From: RGIG1995 sp045645205
Lineage (GTDB): Bacteria; Bacillota; Clostridia; Oscillospirales; CAG-272
Assembly (NCBI GenBank): GCA_045645205.1
Contig: JAZRIJ010000006.1
Coordinates: forward strand, 1-37,478
Direction: 5' to 3'
DNA: 37,478 bases
Under the pieces are notes generated by a model that had not been told where the DNA came from, ran no database searches, and worked only from the letters and a program-made list of their open reading frames with translations. Below are positions 24,395-33,976 of this stretch, piece by piece; position 1 is the stretch's first letter, and every line of letters starts with the position of its first letter. The translations under genes and the position numbers were made by a program.

Positions 24395-24595
24395 ATGGCA
24401 TCTAACAAAACACTCGTTCCCGAAGCTAAAGAAGCTCTCAACCGTTTTAAGATGGAAGCTGCAAATGAAGTTGGCGTAAACCTCAAGCAGGGTTACAACG
24501 GCGACCTCACATCTAAGCAGGCAGGTTCTGTCGGCGGTCAGATGGTTAAGAAGATGATCGAGAAGTACGAGAACGATATGAAGGGTTCTAACTGA
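24395..24595 (+). CDS. Small acid-soluble spore protein, alpha/beta type
   Basis: A 66-residue DNA-binding spore protein that coats and protects forespore DNA. Both family signatures are present: ALNRFKMEAANEVGV at about 14-28, in which the Glu-Ala bond corresponds to the site cut by the germination protease GPR, and GDLTSKQAGSVGGQMVKKM at about 36-54. Length is typical (60-75). GGAG stands 7 bases before ATG 24395. Codons are unusually C-ending and regular (CTC, AAC, GGC, AAG) compared with neighbours, as expected for a very highly expressed gene. It is monocistronic: terminators lie before it and at 24637-24669. Its presence shows that the organism belongs to a spore-forming lineage. Confidence 0.96.
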   Translation: MASNKTLVPEAKEALNRFKMEAANEVGVNLKQGYNGDLTSKQAGSVGGQMVKKMIEKYENDMKGSN

Positions 24596-24636
24596 CTGTA
24601 AGTAAACAGTATTAATTAGAACAAACAAATGATAGT

Positions 24637-24669
24637 GTCCTTACCGAAATGAAAAATCTCGGTAGGGGC
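24637..24669 (+). terminator. Terminator of the spore-protein gene
   Basis: GTCCTTACCGA (24637-24647) pairs with TCGGTAGGGGC (24659-24669), an 11-base-pair stem with G-T pairs, followed by ATTATTATTTA, a weak T-rich tail. Confidence 0.65.
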
Positions 24670-24745
24670 ATTATTATTTAGTTGACTTATTTCTGTTGAG
24701 GTGGTAAAATATAAAGAGATAAATTATTTTGAGGAGAAAACAAAA

Positions 24746-26494
24746 ATGGCATTTGATGCGGGTATGGTTGCCGCTTTGGCAAATGAACTGAACAACAGGC
24801 TTAAAGGCGCCAGAATTGATAAAATACAGCAACCCGAAAAAGAGGAAATAGTATTAATACTTCGTGCAGACAGGGAAAATGTCAGACTGTCAATATCCTC
24901 CGGAGCAAATAATCCAAGGATAAATCTGACGTCTGTTACAAAGGAAAACCCTGCTTCCGCTCCTATGTTCTGTATGCTTCTCCGTAAGCATCTGACAGGA
25001 GGGCGGATTTTAGCTGTTGAGCAGTACGGCTTTGAGAGACTTATGGAGATAGTCATTGAGTGCCGTGATGAAATGGGTTTTTTGTGTACCCGTTATCTTA
25101 TCGTTGAAATTATGGGCAAGTACAGTAATATTATTTTCTGCGATGAAAACAAGAAAATTATCAGTGCGATAAAGCCCGTCGATTTTACAACCAGCAGTAA
25201 AAGACAGATCTTACCCGGAATGACTTATGAATACCCTCCGAAGCAGGATAAAATATCTCCCCTTGATACGAGCAGAGAAGAATTTGAAGGATTATATAAT
25301 TCATCACCAAAGGACAAGCTTATTTCGAGGTTTATAACCGATAGTTACATGGGAATATCTCATCTTGTTTCGGGAGAGATCGCATATAATGCCGTTGGAA
25401 ATTCCGATGCTTTGCTTTCGGAGTGTTGTTTTGACGACCTTTGGCAGAGCTTTGACTCACTATTATATACGGTAAAAGAAAAACGCTTTATGCCTTGCTT
25501 GCTCAAGGCAGATGAAACGCCGATTGAGTTCAGCTTTATATCTATAAAGCAGTTTGGCGGTGTTTACAAAAAGGTTGAATGTGAATCCTTTAGTCAGCTT
25601 ATCGACGAATACTATGTAAAAAAAGAAAGACTAAACCATATAAAACAGATCTCAGCCGACCTATTGAAGTTTCTCACAACAAATGAAAACCGTATTATCA
25701 AAAAGCTCGCAATACACAAGGAAGAGATAAGAAAGGCTAATGAAAGCTTGAAATACAAGAATTTAGGAGATATAATAACGGCTAATATTTATATGCTGAA
25801 AAGAGGGGATACAAAGGTCAGGCTTTTTGATTATGCCGAAGATCCGCCCGAAGAAAAGGAAATAACCCTTGATTCCAAGCTATCCCCCTCACAGAATGCA
25901 CAGAGATACTATAAAAGATATAATAAGGCAAAAAAGGCTATTGAGGTTTTGACAGAGCAGCTCAAATCCGACGAAAACGAGCTTTCTTATATCAGGTCTG
26001 TTCTTGATGCACTTTCAAGAGCCGAGGGGGAAAACGACCTTGAAGAGATAAGACGTGAATTAAAGACTTCCGGATATGGAGTTAAATCGAAGTCTAATCA
26101 AAAAAATCCTGTGAAAACATATCCTTTTGAATTTAAGACGGAAAATGGATATACGGTTCTTTGCGGAAAAAATAATATTCAAAACGATATGCTTACATTT
26201 AAAACTGCTTCAAAGCTTGATTATTGGTTTCATGTGAAAAATATTGCAGGCTCTCATTGCATTATGCTTTGCAACGGGGAAGAGCCTCTTGAAATAGATT
26301 TTACCCAGGCGGCAGTTATTGCTGCGACTCACTCAAAAGCATCTGAGGGTGAAAATGTTGCAGTTGATTATACACTTATAAAGAATATAAAAAAATTGAG
26401 TTCGGCAAAATTAGGTTTAGTAACATATTCTACAAACTGGACAGCCTATGTTACACCTGACGAAAAACTGTGTGAAAAACTCCGAGTGAGGTAG
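24746..26494 (+). CDS. rqcH: RqcH / NFACT-family ribosome quality control protein
   Basis: A 582-residue NFACT protein (formerly called fibronectin-binding protein A). RqcH binds stalled 50S subunits and adds C-terminal alanine tails to the trapped peptide. Visible regions: NFACT-N with MAFDAGMVAALANEL at the start, KIQQPEKEEIVL and MGKYSNIIF; a helical coiled-coil middle (about 285-430); and the NFACT-R region with FHVKNIAGSHCIML, AAVIAATHSKA and VDYTLIKNIKKLSSAKLGLV. Start ATG 24746 is chosen because GAGGAGAAAA is 8 bases upstream and family members start MAFD; a GTG at 24701 has no such support. The next gene starts 4 bases after its stop. Confidence 0.92.
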   Translation: MAFDAGMVAALANELNNRLKGARIDKIQQPEKEEIVLILRADRENVRLSISSGANNPRINLTSVTKENPASAPMFCMLLRKHLTGGRILAVEQYGFERLMEIVIECRDEMGFLCTRYLIVEIMGKYSNIIFCDENKKIISAIKPVDFTTSSKRQILPGMTYEYPPKQDKISPLDTSREEFEGLYNSSPKDKLISRFITDSYMGISHLVSGEIAYNAVGNSDALLSECCFDDLWQSFDSLLYTVKEKRFMPCLLKADETPIEFSFISIKQFGGVYKKVECESFSQLIDEYYVKKERLNHIKQISADLLKFLTTNENRIIKKLAIHKEEIRKANESLKYKNLGDIITANIYMLKRGDTKVRLFDYAEDPPEEKEITLDSKLSPSQNAQRYYKRYNKAKKAIEVLTEQLKSDENELSYIRSVLDALSRAEGENDLEEIRRELKTSGYGVKSKSNQKNPVKTYPFEFKTENGYTVLCGKNNIQNDMLTFKTASKLDYWFHVKNIAGSHCIMLCNGEEPLEIDFTQAAVIAATHSKASEGENVAVDYTLIKNIKKLSSAKLGLVTYSTNWTAYVTPDEKLCEKLRVR

Positions 26495-26498
26495 ATTA

Positions 26499-29400
26499 AT
26501 GATAAATTTAGTGTATGGACCCGCAGGAAGCGGAAAAAGCACATATATTTACAATCAGATAATCAATGACCTAAAGAACGGTAAGAAAACGATATTAATA
26601 GTTCCGGATCAGCACGTGCTTTCGGCTGAAAGAGTAGTAACCGATATGTCTGCGGAGGTTTCGACAATTGATCTTGAGGTATTAAGCTTTAGACGTCTTG
26701 CAAACCACTTGTTCAGACATTTAGGCGGTCTATCCTTTAACGATATAGATGAGGGCGGACGTTTGCTTATAATGTGGCGTGTGCTTCGTGAGACCTGCGC
26801 ATTTTTAAGAGTTTACAATACTGTTGACGAAAAAAATACATCTTTTGCAGAGCTTATGCTTGCAACTGTTAATGAACTCAAACAGTTTGCTATAACTCCT
26901 GCTATGCTTGATTTGGCAAGCGTAAAATTGAAAGATAAGCATAAAGCTTTAAGTGATAAGCTATATGATATAAGCTTTGTATATGGTACATATCAGTCAT
27001 TTTTATCAAATGAGTATAATGACCCAGCAGATGAACTTACAAAGCTTGCTGACACACTTGATAATAGCGGATTTTTTAATGGTTACAGCGTATATTTTGA
27101 TTCATTTGACGGTTTTACACCTCAGCAGTATGGGGTAATCAAGCACATTATTACCCAATCTGACAGCGTAACTTTTTCATTATGTTATGATCCGTCGGAT
27201 AACTCGGGTGTTTTTCGTGTAACAGAAAAGACATATAAAACCATAAATAAATTTGCGCTAAGAAATTCTGCCGAAACAGCCGAGGTGTATCTGAAAGACA
27301 ATATGTCTTTTATGTATGAAGATTTAGCATATGTGTCAAAAAATCTGTGGAGACATGACGTTAAAAAAGAAGCTTTTGTCGGAGATAATTCTCATGTAAA
27401 CACAATATGTTGTCATGATAGATTTGAAGAATGTGAAGCTGTTGTATGTGACATTTTAAAAAAGGTCAGAAGCGGAGTAAGATACAAAGACATTCTTATA
27501 ATTGCAAGGGATATAAGCTCATATGACGGCATAATAGATTCCGAACTTGAAAACAACGGTATCCCTTTCTTTATGTCGAGACGCACGGATATAACCGCAA
27601 AGCCTGTATTCAAGCTAATTTTGGCGGCGCTCGCTATAAGAAATAAAAATTGGCGTTTCAATGATGTTATTTCATATGTAAAAACCGGACTTACAGGTAT
27701 TTCATATGATGAATGTGATATACTTGAAAACTATGCATCTGCGTGGAATATAAACGGCAAGCGGTGGTATGACGGAATTGACTGGAATATGAACCCTGAC
27801 GGCTTTGTTGAAATAATCTCCGAAGAGGGCAAGGAGATAATCAGCAGTGCTAATGCTGTCAGAGACAAAATCGTTCCTCCGCTTATTAAGCTGTTTGACT
27901 CGATAGGCGGAACGACAGTGACTGACATTACACGCGGACTGTATGATTTTCTTTGCGAATTGCAAATAAAAGAACAAATAGAGGCGAGAGCGGCAGAATG
28001 CCGTATCAATAGTGAGTTTACACAAGAAAAAGAGCTGGTCCAGCTTTGGAATATCCTTATAAATGCTCTTGATATTATAGTATCGCTTGCCGGAGATATG
28101 AAAGTGGACGGCGACGGTTATGCGACGATACTTGAGCTTATACTTGGAAAGACTGATATAGGAACTATACCTGCAAGCATGGATGAGGTTATTTTGGGAA
28201 GCGCGTCAAGGCTTCGTACCGGAAGTGTGCCGCATGTATATCTTCTTGGAGTAAATGAGGGAATATTCCCTAAGCTTGCCGAAGAAAACTGTATTTTCAG
28301 TGATAGTGAAAAAAATATTTTAAAGACTATTGACCTTGAAATGAGCCCGGGCAGTGATGAACAGACATCGGACGAGCTTTACTGGTTTTATAAATCAATA
28401 TCAAGCGCTGGCGAGAGCTTAACGCTGACATACTGTGACTCTGATTTAAAGGGAGCGGCAAATAAGATTTCTGTTGCAGGCTCAAGAATCAACTTTTTGC
28501 TTAACGATAAACCGATTGTAAGATACGAAAATATTCCTGCAGAGGAAAAAATCGAGGGTAGGAGTATACCTATTAAGCTATTGTCATTAAACAGAGATAG
28601 TGAGATAGGTGTTGCATTAGAGAGATATTTTGAAAAAAATGAAGCTCTGAATAATATTGTAACATCATTTGATATTCCTCTTGAAGCAGGCATATCTGAT
28701 ATTGAAACCGAGCTTGCGCAAGAAATATACAAGGGTAATATTTCGACCAGTCAGTCAAAGGTGGACAGCTATGTCAAGTGCTCTTTTGAATACCACTGTA
28801 AATATGTTCTCGGCTTACAGGAGAAAAAAAGTGCTGTTTTCAGAAGCAATGACATAGGTAGCTTTGTGCATGTTGTTCTTGAACGGTTTATGTCAAGGAT
28901 CGCAACCGATAACGGTATTAATACGAATATTGAGGAAGATGAAATAGTAAGACTTATTGATGAAATTATAAGCGATTATATAAAAAGCGCTTGTCAAGGT
29001 CTGCCTGAAAGCAGTCCAAGACTTATGCAGCTTATCAAGAGACTAAAAAGAACGACATTGCTTCTTGTACACAACATTTTAGCTGAATTTAAACAAAGTG
29101 ATTTTATTCCGCTATTTTTTGAAATGCCTATAAAACATGAATGTGATGAGGGGGTTGACCCATACGAAATTGACCTTGAAGACGGAACAAAGCTTTATAT
29201 GAGAGGGATCGTGGACAGGGTCGATACATACAAAAAAGGTAATGATGTTTATATAAGAATAGTTGACTACAAGACGGGAACTAAAACATTTTCTCCCGAC
29301 GATATAGAAAAGGGACTGAATTTGCAAATGCTTTTATACCTTTTTGCTATATGGAACACAAAAAAAGATAGTTTCAAAGAAAAGATCAAGTGTGAGGGAG

Positions 29401-29825
29401 AAATATTACCTGCGGGTATACTTTACTTTGCCGCAAAAGCTCCCGATATAACCATTGAAAACGAAGAGGAAATAGACAGTGTATACAGAATTGCTGAAAA
29501 CAGTATCGGCAGAGTAGGTATGCTTGTAAATGATATTGAGGTTCTAAAGGCGATGGATAAGGAGCTACAACAGAAATATATTCCCGTAAAGCTTTATAAG
29601 AACGGCAATTTAAGCAACACAAAATACCTGAAAACTGTAGAAGAGTTCGGCAAGCTGTCTGAGCAGATAGACGGCATACTGAATAAGATAGCGTCAGATA
29701 TGAAGTCAGGAAGAGTGAAGGCAGAACCGATGCAAACAAAAAACGAAAATGACAGTCCGTGTACGTACTGCAAAATGAAACCCATTTGCAGACGAATATC
29801 GAAAGAGGATAATGATGAGCAGTAA
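26499..29825 (+). CDS. addB: ATP-dependent nuclease subunit B (AddB)
   Basis: A 1108-residue subunit of the AddAB helicase-nuclease, which processes double-strand breaks for recombination. Walker A is GPAGSGKST (7-15). The C-terminal RecB-type nuclease has IGSFVHVVLERF, GIVDRVD and IVDYKTG. Four cysteines that in AddB hold a 4Fe-4S cluster are present: Cys761 in KCSFEYHC and Cys1088, Cys1091 and Cys1097 in CTYCKMKPIC. Length is close to Bacillus AddB (about 1166). It overlaps addA by 11 bases and follows rqcH by 4 bases, so the three probably form one transcript. Confidence 0.95.
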   Translation: MINLVYGPAGSGKSTYIYNQIINDLKNGKKTILIVPDQHVLSAERVVTDMSAEVSTIDLEVLSFRRLANHLFRHLGGLSFNDIDEGGRLLIMWRVLRETCAFLRVYNTVDEKNTSFAELMLATVNELKQFAITPAMLDLASVKLKDKHKALSDKLYDISFVYGTYQSFLSNEYNDPADELTKLADTLDNSGFFNGYSVYFDSFDGFTPQQYGVIKHIITQSDSVTFSLCYDPSDNSGVFRVTEKTYKTINKFALRNSAETAEVYLKDNMSFMYEDLAYVSKNLWRHDVKKEAFVGDNSHVNTICCHDRFEECEAVVCDILKKVRSGVRYKDILIIARDISSYDGIIDSELENNGIPFFMSRRTDITAKPVFKLILAALAIRNKNWRFNDVISYVKTGLTGISYDECDILENYASAWNINGKRWYDGIDWNMNPDGFVEIISEEGKEIISSANAVRDKIVPPLIKLFDSIGGTTVTDITRGLYDFLCELQIKEQIEARAAECRINSEFTQEKELVQLWNILINALDIIVSLAGDMKVDGDGYATILELILGKTDIGTIPASMDEVILGSASRLRTGSVPHVYLLGVNEGIFPKLAEENCIFSDSEKNILKTIDLEMSPGSDEQTSDELYWFYKSISSAGESLTLTYCDSDLKGAANKISVAGSRINFLLNDKPIVRYENIPAEEKIEGRSIPIKLLSLNRDSEIGVALERYFEKNEALNNIVTSFDIPLEAGISDIETELAQEIYKGNISTSQSKVDSYVKCSFEYHCKYVLGLQEKKSAVFRSNDIGSFVHVVLERFMSRIATDNGINTNIEEDEIVRLIDEIISDYIKSACQGLPESSPRLMQLIKRLKRTTLLLVHNILAEFKQSDFIPLFFEMPIKHECDEGVDPYEIDLEDGTKLYMRGIVDRVDTYKKGNDVYIRIVDYKTGTKTFSPDDIEKGLNLQMLLYLFAIWNTKKDSFKEKIKCEGEILPAGILYFAAKAPDITIENEEEIDSVYRIAENSIGRVGMLVNDIEVLKAMDKELQQKYIPVKLYKNGNLSNTKYLKTVEEFGKLSEQIDGILNKIASDMKSGRVKAEPMQTKNENDSPCTYCKMKPICRRISKEDNDEQ

Positions 29826-32800
29826 GTTTGAATTGACCCCTGCCCAAAAGAAAGCAGTTGACCTTCGAGGTCATACTATGCTTGTATCTGCGGCGGCAGG
29901 CTCGGGTAAAACCGCAGTACTTACAAAAAGAATAATTAAGCTTGTAACAGATATTGACAATCCTGTGGATATTTCCGAGCTGCTTGTTGTAACCTTTACA
30001 AAAGCGGCGGCAACAGAGCTGAAAGAACGTATTTCATCTTCAATATATTCTGCCTTAAAGGAAGACCCGACAAACAAGCATCTTTCAAATCAGCTTCTTA
30101 AGCTTGGAAAGGCTAAAATATGCACCATACACTCGTTTTGTGCTGATCTTGTAAGAAATAATTTCCAGGCTCTTGGACTGCCTGCGAGTCTGCGTATAGC
30201 AGATGAAACCGAGTCGGGACTGATTTGCAACAATCTTATGAATGAGCTGATCGATTCTTGCTACGGTGGACTGTATTCGGAAAAAATAACCGATTTTGCC
30301 GATTTTACAGAGAACTTTTTACAAGCCAAAAAAGATGACAGCCTACCACTTACGTTTGCAAGGATATATAACTATCTGAGAAACTTTCCTTTAGGCATAG
30401 ATCTTTTGCATGATTGTGTGACAGAGCTTGAAATCGGTTCAAAAAACAGTCCTCTTGATACAAAATGGGGACAGAATATCAGGGCAAATCTGAAAAGAAC
30501 ATTTGGATATTATTTTGAACAATATGAAAATGCGTGCGCGTATTTTGCAGATGACAATACATTTGCGGTAAAATATTTACCTGCATTTGAGGAAGATAGA
30601 CGTATTTGCTACGAAATAGCCGTTAATGCAGAAAGTTATTCATATACACAGCTTGCAGACTGTTTCTTTAGTAAGGAAAAGCTGAAGCTGGGAAGTGTTA
30701 AAGGTGATTGTCAGACAGAAGAATCGACATACTATAAAGAAATGCGTGCGGAGTTTTGGGAAAAGTTAAACAAAGCCGCATCGAAATACTTTGCTTTTTC
30801 CGAAAGTACAGTTAAAAGTCATTTTCTTAAGACCGCAGAGGTTTGTAAAAATATGCACGGCTTTTTGTCGATGTTTGAGGAAATGTATAAAGAGGAAAAG
30901 CGAAACAGAGGACTGCTTGACTATAATGACCTTGAAACCTTTACGCTCCGTCTTCTTTATGATGACAAGGCATGTACACGGCCAAGCGAGTTTTCAAAAA
31001 GCATAAAGGATAAATATAAATATATCTTTATAGATGAATATCAAGATGTAAATGAGCTTCAGGACAAGATATTTTTGGGGCTTAGTACACCCAAAAACAG
31101 ATTTATGGTTGGCGATATAAAGCAGAGTATTTACGGCTTCAGAGGCTCGGAGCCTGCGCTCTTTTCCGAATACAGAATGTTTTTTCCCGAATGTTCTGCA
31201 GAAGAGGATGAATGTCCCGACTCCGACGGCATAACCATTTATCTGTCCAATAACTTCAGAAGCGATAGAACTGTTATAGATTTTTCGAATGCAGTCTTTG
31301 AGGTGCTTTTTAACAACAACAGTGGAAAAGCTCCTTACACTGAGGGGGACAGATTGGTATGCTCAAAGGTGTACAAAGAGGACGAACATGAATATAACGT
31401 CAGACTTTGTTTTATGGAAGAAGACCAAAACATAAAGGGAATTATAAGGGAAGCTGAGTTTGTTGCTGATGAGATAGAAAAGCTGGTAAAGGGCGGAACA
31501 GATCCCTCCGATATAGCTATACTTTTCCGTTCCAGAAATAACACGGTGTATTTTGAAGAGGCGTTGAAAAAGAGAAAAATTTCGAGCTTTAACCAAGTAG
31601 ACAGAGATTTTTTTGAAAACGATGCAGTTCTTTTAATGCTTTGTATCCTCAACACCGTGGATAATCCTGGCAGAGATATATATCTTGCAGGTGTCCTAAA
31701 AAGTCCTATTTTTGCTTTTTCAATGTCTGAAATAACAAGAATAAGAAGGTTTGAGAAAAAAGGCTCTCTTTATAATGCAGTCAAGAAATATGCTGAATTA
31801 ACACATGATAAAAAATGCATATATTTTCTTAACAAGCTTACAGATTGGCGTAAATACGCAGAAGGGTGTCCGGTGGACAAGCTCGTACGTCATATATATA
31901 ATGAGACACACATAGTAGAGCTTCTTTCAGGAAAGAAAACACGTGATTCCGATATAGAAAGACAGGCTAACCTACTTTTGCTTTATGAGTACGCAAGACA
32001 ATTTGAGAACGGAAGTTTTAAAGGTTTGTATAACTTTATACTCTATTTAAATGATGTACTTGATAAAAAAACAAAGCTGTCAAATGCACGTCTTACGTCA
32101 GAGGGGAAAGGTGTAGTTAATATTATGTCTGTTCATAATTCAAAGGGGCTTGAGTTTGATACAGTGTTTTTTTGTGATACAGCTCATGAATTTAACAGAG
32201 GAGACGAGAGAAGTTCCTTTATTATACATAAAAACTACGGATTGACATTGAGACTAAGGGATACCACATCATTCGGAAAATTCAACACACTTCCCAGATG
32301 CGCCGCAGAAACAGCTAAACGTGAAGAGGCTCTTGATGAAGAAATAAGAGTTCTTTATGTTGCATTAACCCGCGCAAAAAAAAGGCTTATCATTACATCA
32401 TCGCAAAAAAACGCAAGAGAAGAAATAGAGAGAATTTCTTCTGAAATATGCCGTGTTTCTCATTATGTTTTGCTCGAAGCCAAGAATATGTCGGAGCTTT
32501 TATTGTGGGGGATTTTAAAGTCTGATTATAATGATTACAGTATTGAGTATATAAAGCCGAAAGAGAGCGTTGAGAAAACAGATAACGAACAAATTACAGA
32601 GAGAATATTAAATGAAGACTTGATTTCTAAATATGAGAAACTCATAGAAGAACGGCTGTCTTTTGAATATCCGTATTCGGAATTAACGGTCCTTCCTTCT
32701 AAGCTTGCCGTATCCAAGTTATATCCGGGAGTTCTTGATGAATATACAACAGAAGCACAACAGATTGCGCCGTCTATGTATGTTAAGCCGAAGTTCCTTT

Positions 32801-33360
32801 TGCCTGATCGAGCAACAGGTGCAGAGAGGGGAACAGCGACACACGTATTTATGCAGTTTTGTAATTTTGAAAATGCCTGCAAAAACGGAGTTCAAGCAGA
32901 GTTAGCGCGATTAGTTGAAAAGGGCTTTATTGATGAGCACAATGCAAAACTTGTAAATCGTGAAAAGGTAAAGGATTTTTTCAATAGCGAATTGTATAGA
33001 TCTCTTTTAAATGCCAAAAAAATATGGCGCGAGAGACGTTTTAATATAAAACTTCCCGCATCAAGCTTTACACAGAATATGTCAATGAAAGAAAAATATA
33101 CAGGCGAGTATGTGCTTGTCCAGGGAGTTATTGACCTTCTTTATCTTGATGAAAATGATAGGTTGGTGTTATCAGATTATAAGACTGACTGGTTTTCCAA
33201 CGAGGACATACTTTCGGGTGATGCAGAAAAAATACTTATTGAGAGACACAAAAATCAGCTCTCATATTATGCCGAAGCATGCAAAAAAATGTTTGGCAGA
33301 AATGTGGATAGTATTTTGATATACTCGTTTGCGCTCGGAAAGGCTATTACTGTTAAGTAA
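29815..33360 (+). CDS. addA: ATP-dependent helicase/nuclease subunit A (AddA)
   Basis: An 1181-residue UvrD-like helicase with a C-terminal RecB-type nuclease, partner of AddB. In order: SAAAGSGKTAVLTKRI (Walker A), VTFTKAAATELKERI, LDYNDLE, IFIDEYQDVNELQ (Walker B), VGDIKQSIYGFRGS, LSNNFRS, MSVHNSKGLEFD, LYVALTRAKKRL, then nuclease elements GTATHVFMQF, VQGVIDLLY and LSDYKTDWF. Two start codons are adjacent (29812 and 29815); the second is chosen because GAAAGAGG is then 6 bases away. It ends at a bidirectional terminator. Length matches family members of about 1200 residues. Confidence 0.96.
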   Translation: MSSKFELTPAQKKAVDLRGHTMLVSAAAGSGKTAVLTKRIIKLVTDIDNPVDISELLVVTFTKAAATELKERISSSIYSALKEDPTNKHLSNQLLKLGKAKICTIHSFCADLVRNNFQALGLPASLRIADETESGLICNNLMNELIDSCYGGLYSEKITDFADFTENFLQAKKDDSLPLTFARIYNYLRNFPLGIDLLHDCVTELEIGSKNSPLDTKWGQNIRANLKRTFGYYFEQYENACAYFADDNTFAVKYLPAFEEDRRICYEIAVNAESYSYTQLADCFFSKEKLKLGSVKGDCQTEESTYYKEMRAEFWEKLNKAASKYFAFSESTVKSHFLKTAEVCKNMHGFLSMFEEMYKEEKRNRGLLDYNDLETFTLRLLYDDKACTRPSEFSKSIKDKYKYIFIDEYQDVNELQDKIFLGLSTPKNRFMVGDIKQSIYGFRGSEPALFSEYRMFFPECSAEEDECPDSDGITIYLSNNFRSDRTVIDFSNAVFEVLFNNNSGKAPYTEGDRLVCSKVYKEDEHEYNVRLCFMEEDQNIKGIIREAEFVADEIEKLVKGGTDPSDIAILFRSRNNTVYFEEALKKRKISSFNQVDRDFFENDAVLLMLCILNTVDNPGRDIYLAGVLKSPIFAFSMSEITRIRRFEKKGSLYNAVKKYAELTHDKKCIYFLNKLTDWRKYAEGCPVDKLVRHIYNETHIVELLSGKKTRDSDIERQANLLLLYEYARQFENGSFKGLYNFILYLNDVLDKKTKLSNARLTSEGKGVVNIMSVHNSKGLEFDTVFFCDTAHEFNRGDERSSFIIHKNYGLTLRLRDTTSFGKFNTLPRCAAETAKREEALDEEIRVLYVALTRAKKRLIITSSQKNAREEIERISSEICRVSHYVLLEAKNMSELLLWGILKSDYNDYSIEYIKPKESVEKTDNEQITERILNEDLISKYEKLIEERLSFEYPYSELTVLPSKLAVSKLYPGVLDEYTTEAQQIAPSMYVKPKFLLPDRATGAERGTATHVFMQFCNFENACKNGVQAELARLVEKGFIDEHNAKLVNREKVKDFFNSELYRSLLNAKKIWRERRFNIKLPASSFTQNMSMKEKYTGEYVLVQGVIDLLYLDENDRLVLSDYKTDWFSNEDILSGDAEKILIERHKNQLSYYAEACKKMFGRNVDSILIYSFALGKAITVK

Positions 33361-33397
33361 ATAAGATATATATTGTATATGAAATATATATATTAAA

Positions 33398-33437
33398 AAC
33401 AGTCAATGCAAATAAAATGCACTGACTGTTAATTTTT
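33398..33437. terminator. Bidirectional terminator between addA and folA
   Basis: AACAGTCA (33398-33405) pairs with TGACTGTT (33423-33430), extended by TGCA/TGCA after one mismatch, and followed on the plus strand by AATTTTTTAT. An A-run precedes it for the opposite direction. Confidence 0.8.
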
Positions 33438-33946
33438 TATACTCTTTTGTATTCGGTAAAGTAAAATTCCAAATTAGCTTCGGTGTCTTTTTCGGAATCG
33501 CTCATTTGCTTTTCACCTGTACAGACAAGTTTCCAGCTTTTATCTTCATCAAGATTAGGAAAGTAAACATCTTTATCAAAGGATTTATTAAACTTTGTAA
33601 TATATGCCGTATCGCAATAAGGAAGCATTTGCTTGTAAACACTCGCACCGCCGATAACAAACACATCATCGGTATTATATTTTTTTACTTCTTCAAGCAG
33701 TTCATCTATTGAGTGAACGACGGTTGTGTTTTCAGGATGATATTCATTTGAGGGGTGAAGAACAATGTTAGTTCTGTTTTTTAATGCCTTTCCGCTCGGA
33801 AAGGTTGCTAAGGTGTTTGAACCTAATATGACGATCTTGCCTGATGTGAGGTCTCTGAAGTTCATAAGGTCAGCTCTTACACGCGCGAGTAGGTCCCCCT
33901 TGTAGCCTATACCCCATTCTTTATCAACAGCAACAATAAGTTTCAT
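33437..33946 (-). CDS. folA: Dihydrofolate reductase, divergent
   Basis: A 169-residue DHFR, reducing dihydrofolate made by ThyA back to tetrahydrofolate. Family landmarks are IVAVDKEWGIGYKGDL at the N terminus, the acidic residue Asp26 in the position of E. coli Asp27, and VIGGASVYKQMLP (about 97-109). Several usually conserved residues differ: the Pro-Trp pair of the Met20 loop is Leu19-Leu20, and the GRxTW segment that grips NADPH is GSNTL (42-46), lacking the arginine that binds the 2'-phosphate. It is still full length, so it is not an obvious pseudogene. It begins 30 bases after thyA on the same strand, with GAAGGAAG as ribosome binding site. Confidence 0.88.
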   Translation of the reverse strand: MKLIVAVDKEWGIGYKGDLLARVRADLMNFRDLTSGKIVILGSNTLATFPSGKALKNRTNIVLHPSNEYHPENTTVVHSIDELLEEVKKYNTDDVFVIGGASVYKQMLPYCDTAYITKFNKSFDKDVYFPNLDEDKSWKLVCTGEKQMSDSEKDTEANLEFYFTEYKRV

Positions 33947-33976
33947 TTTTTAAAATCTTCCTTTCAAAATTCAGCC

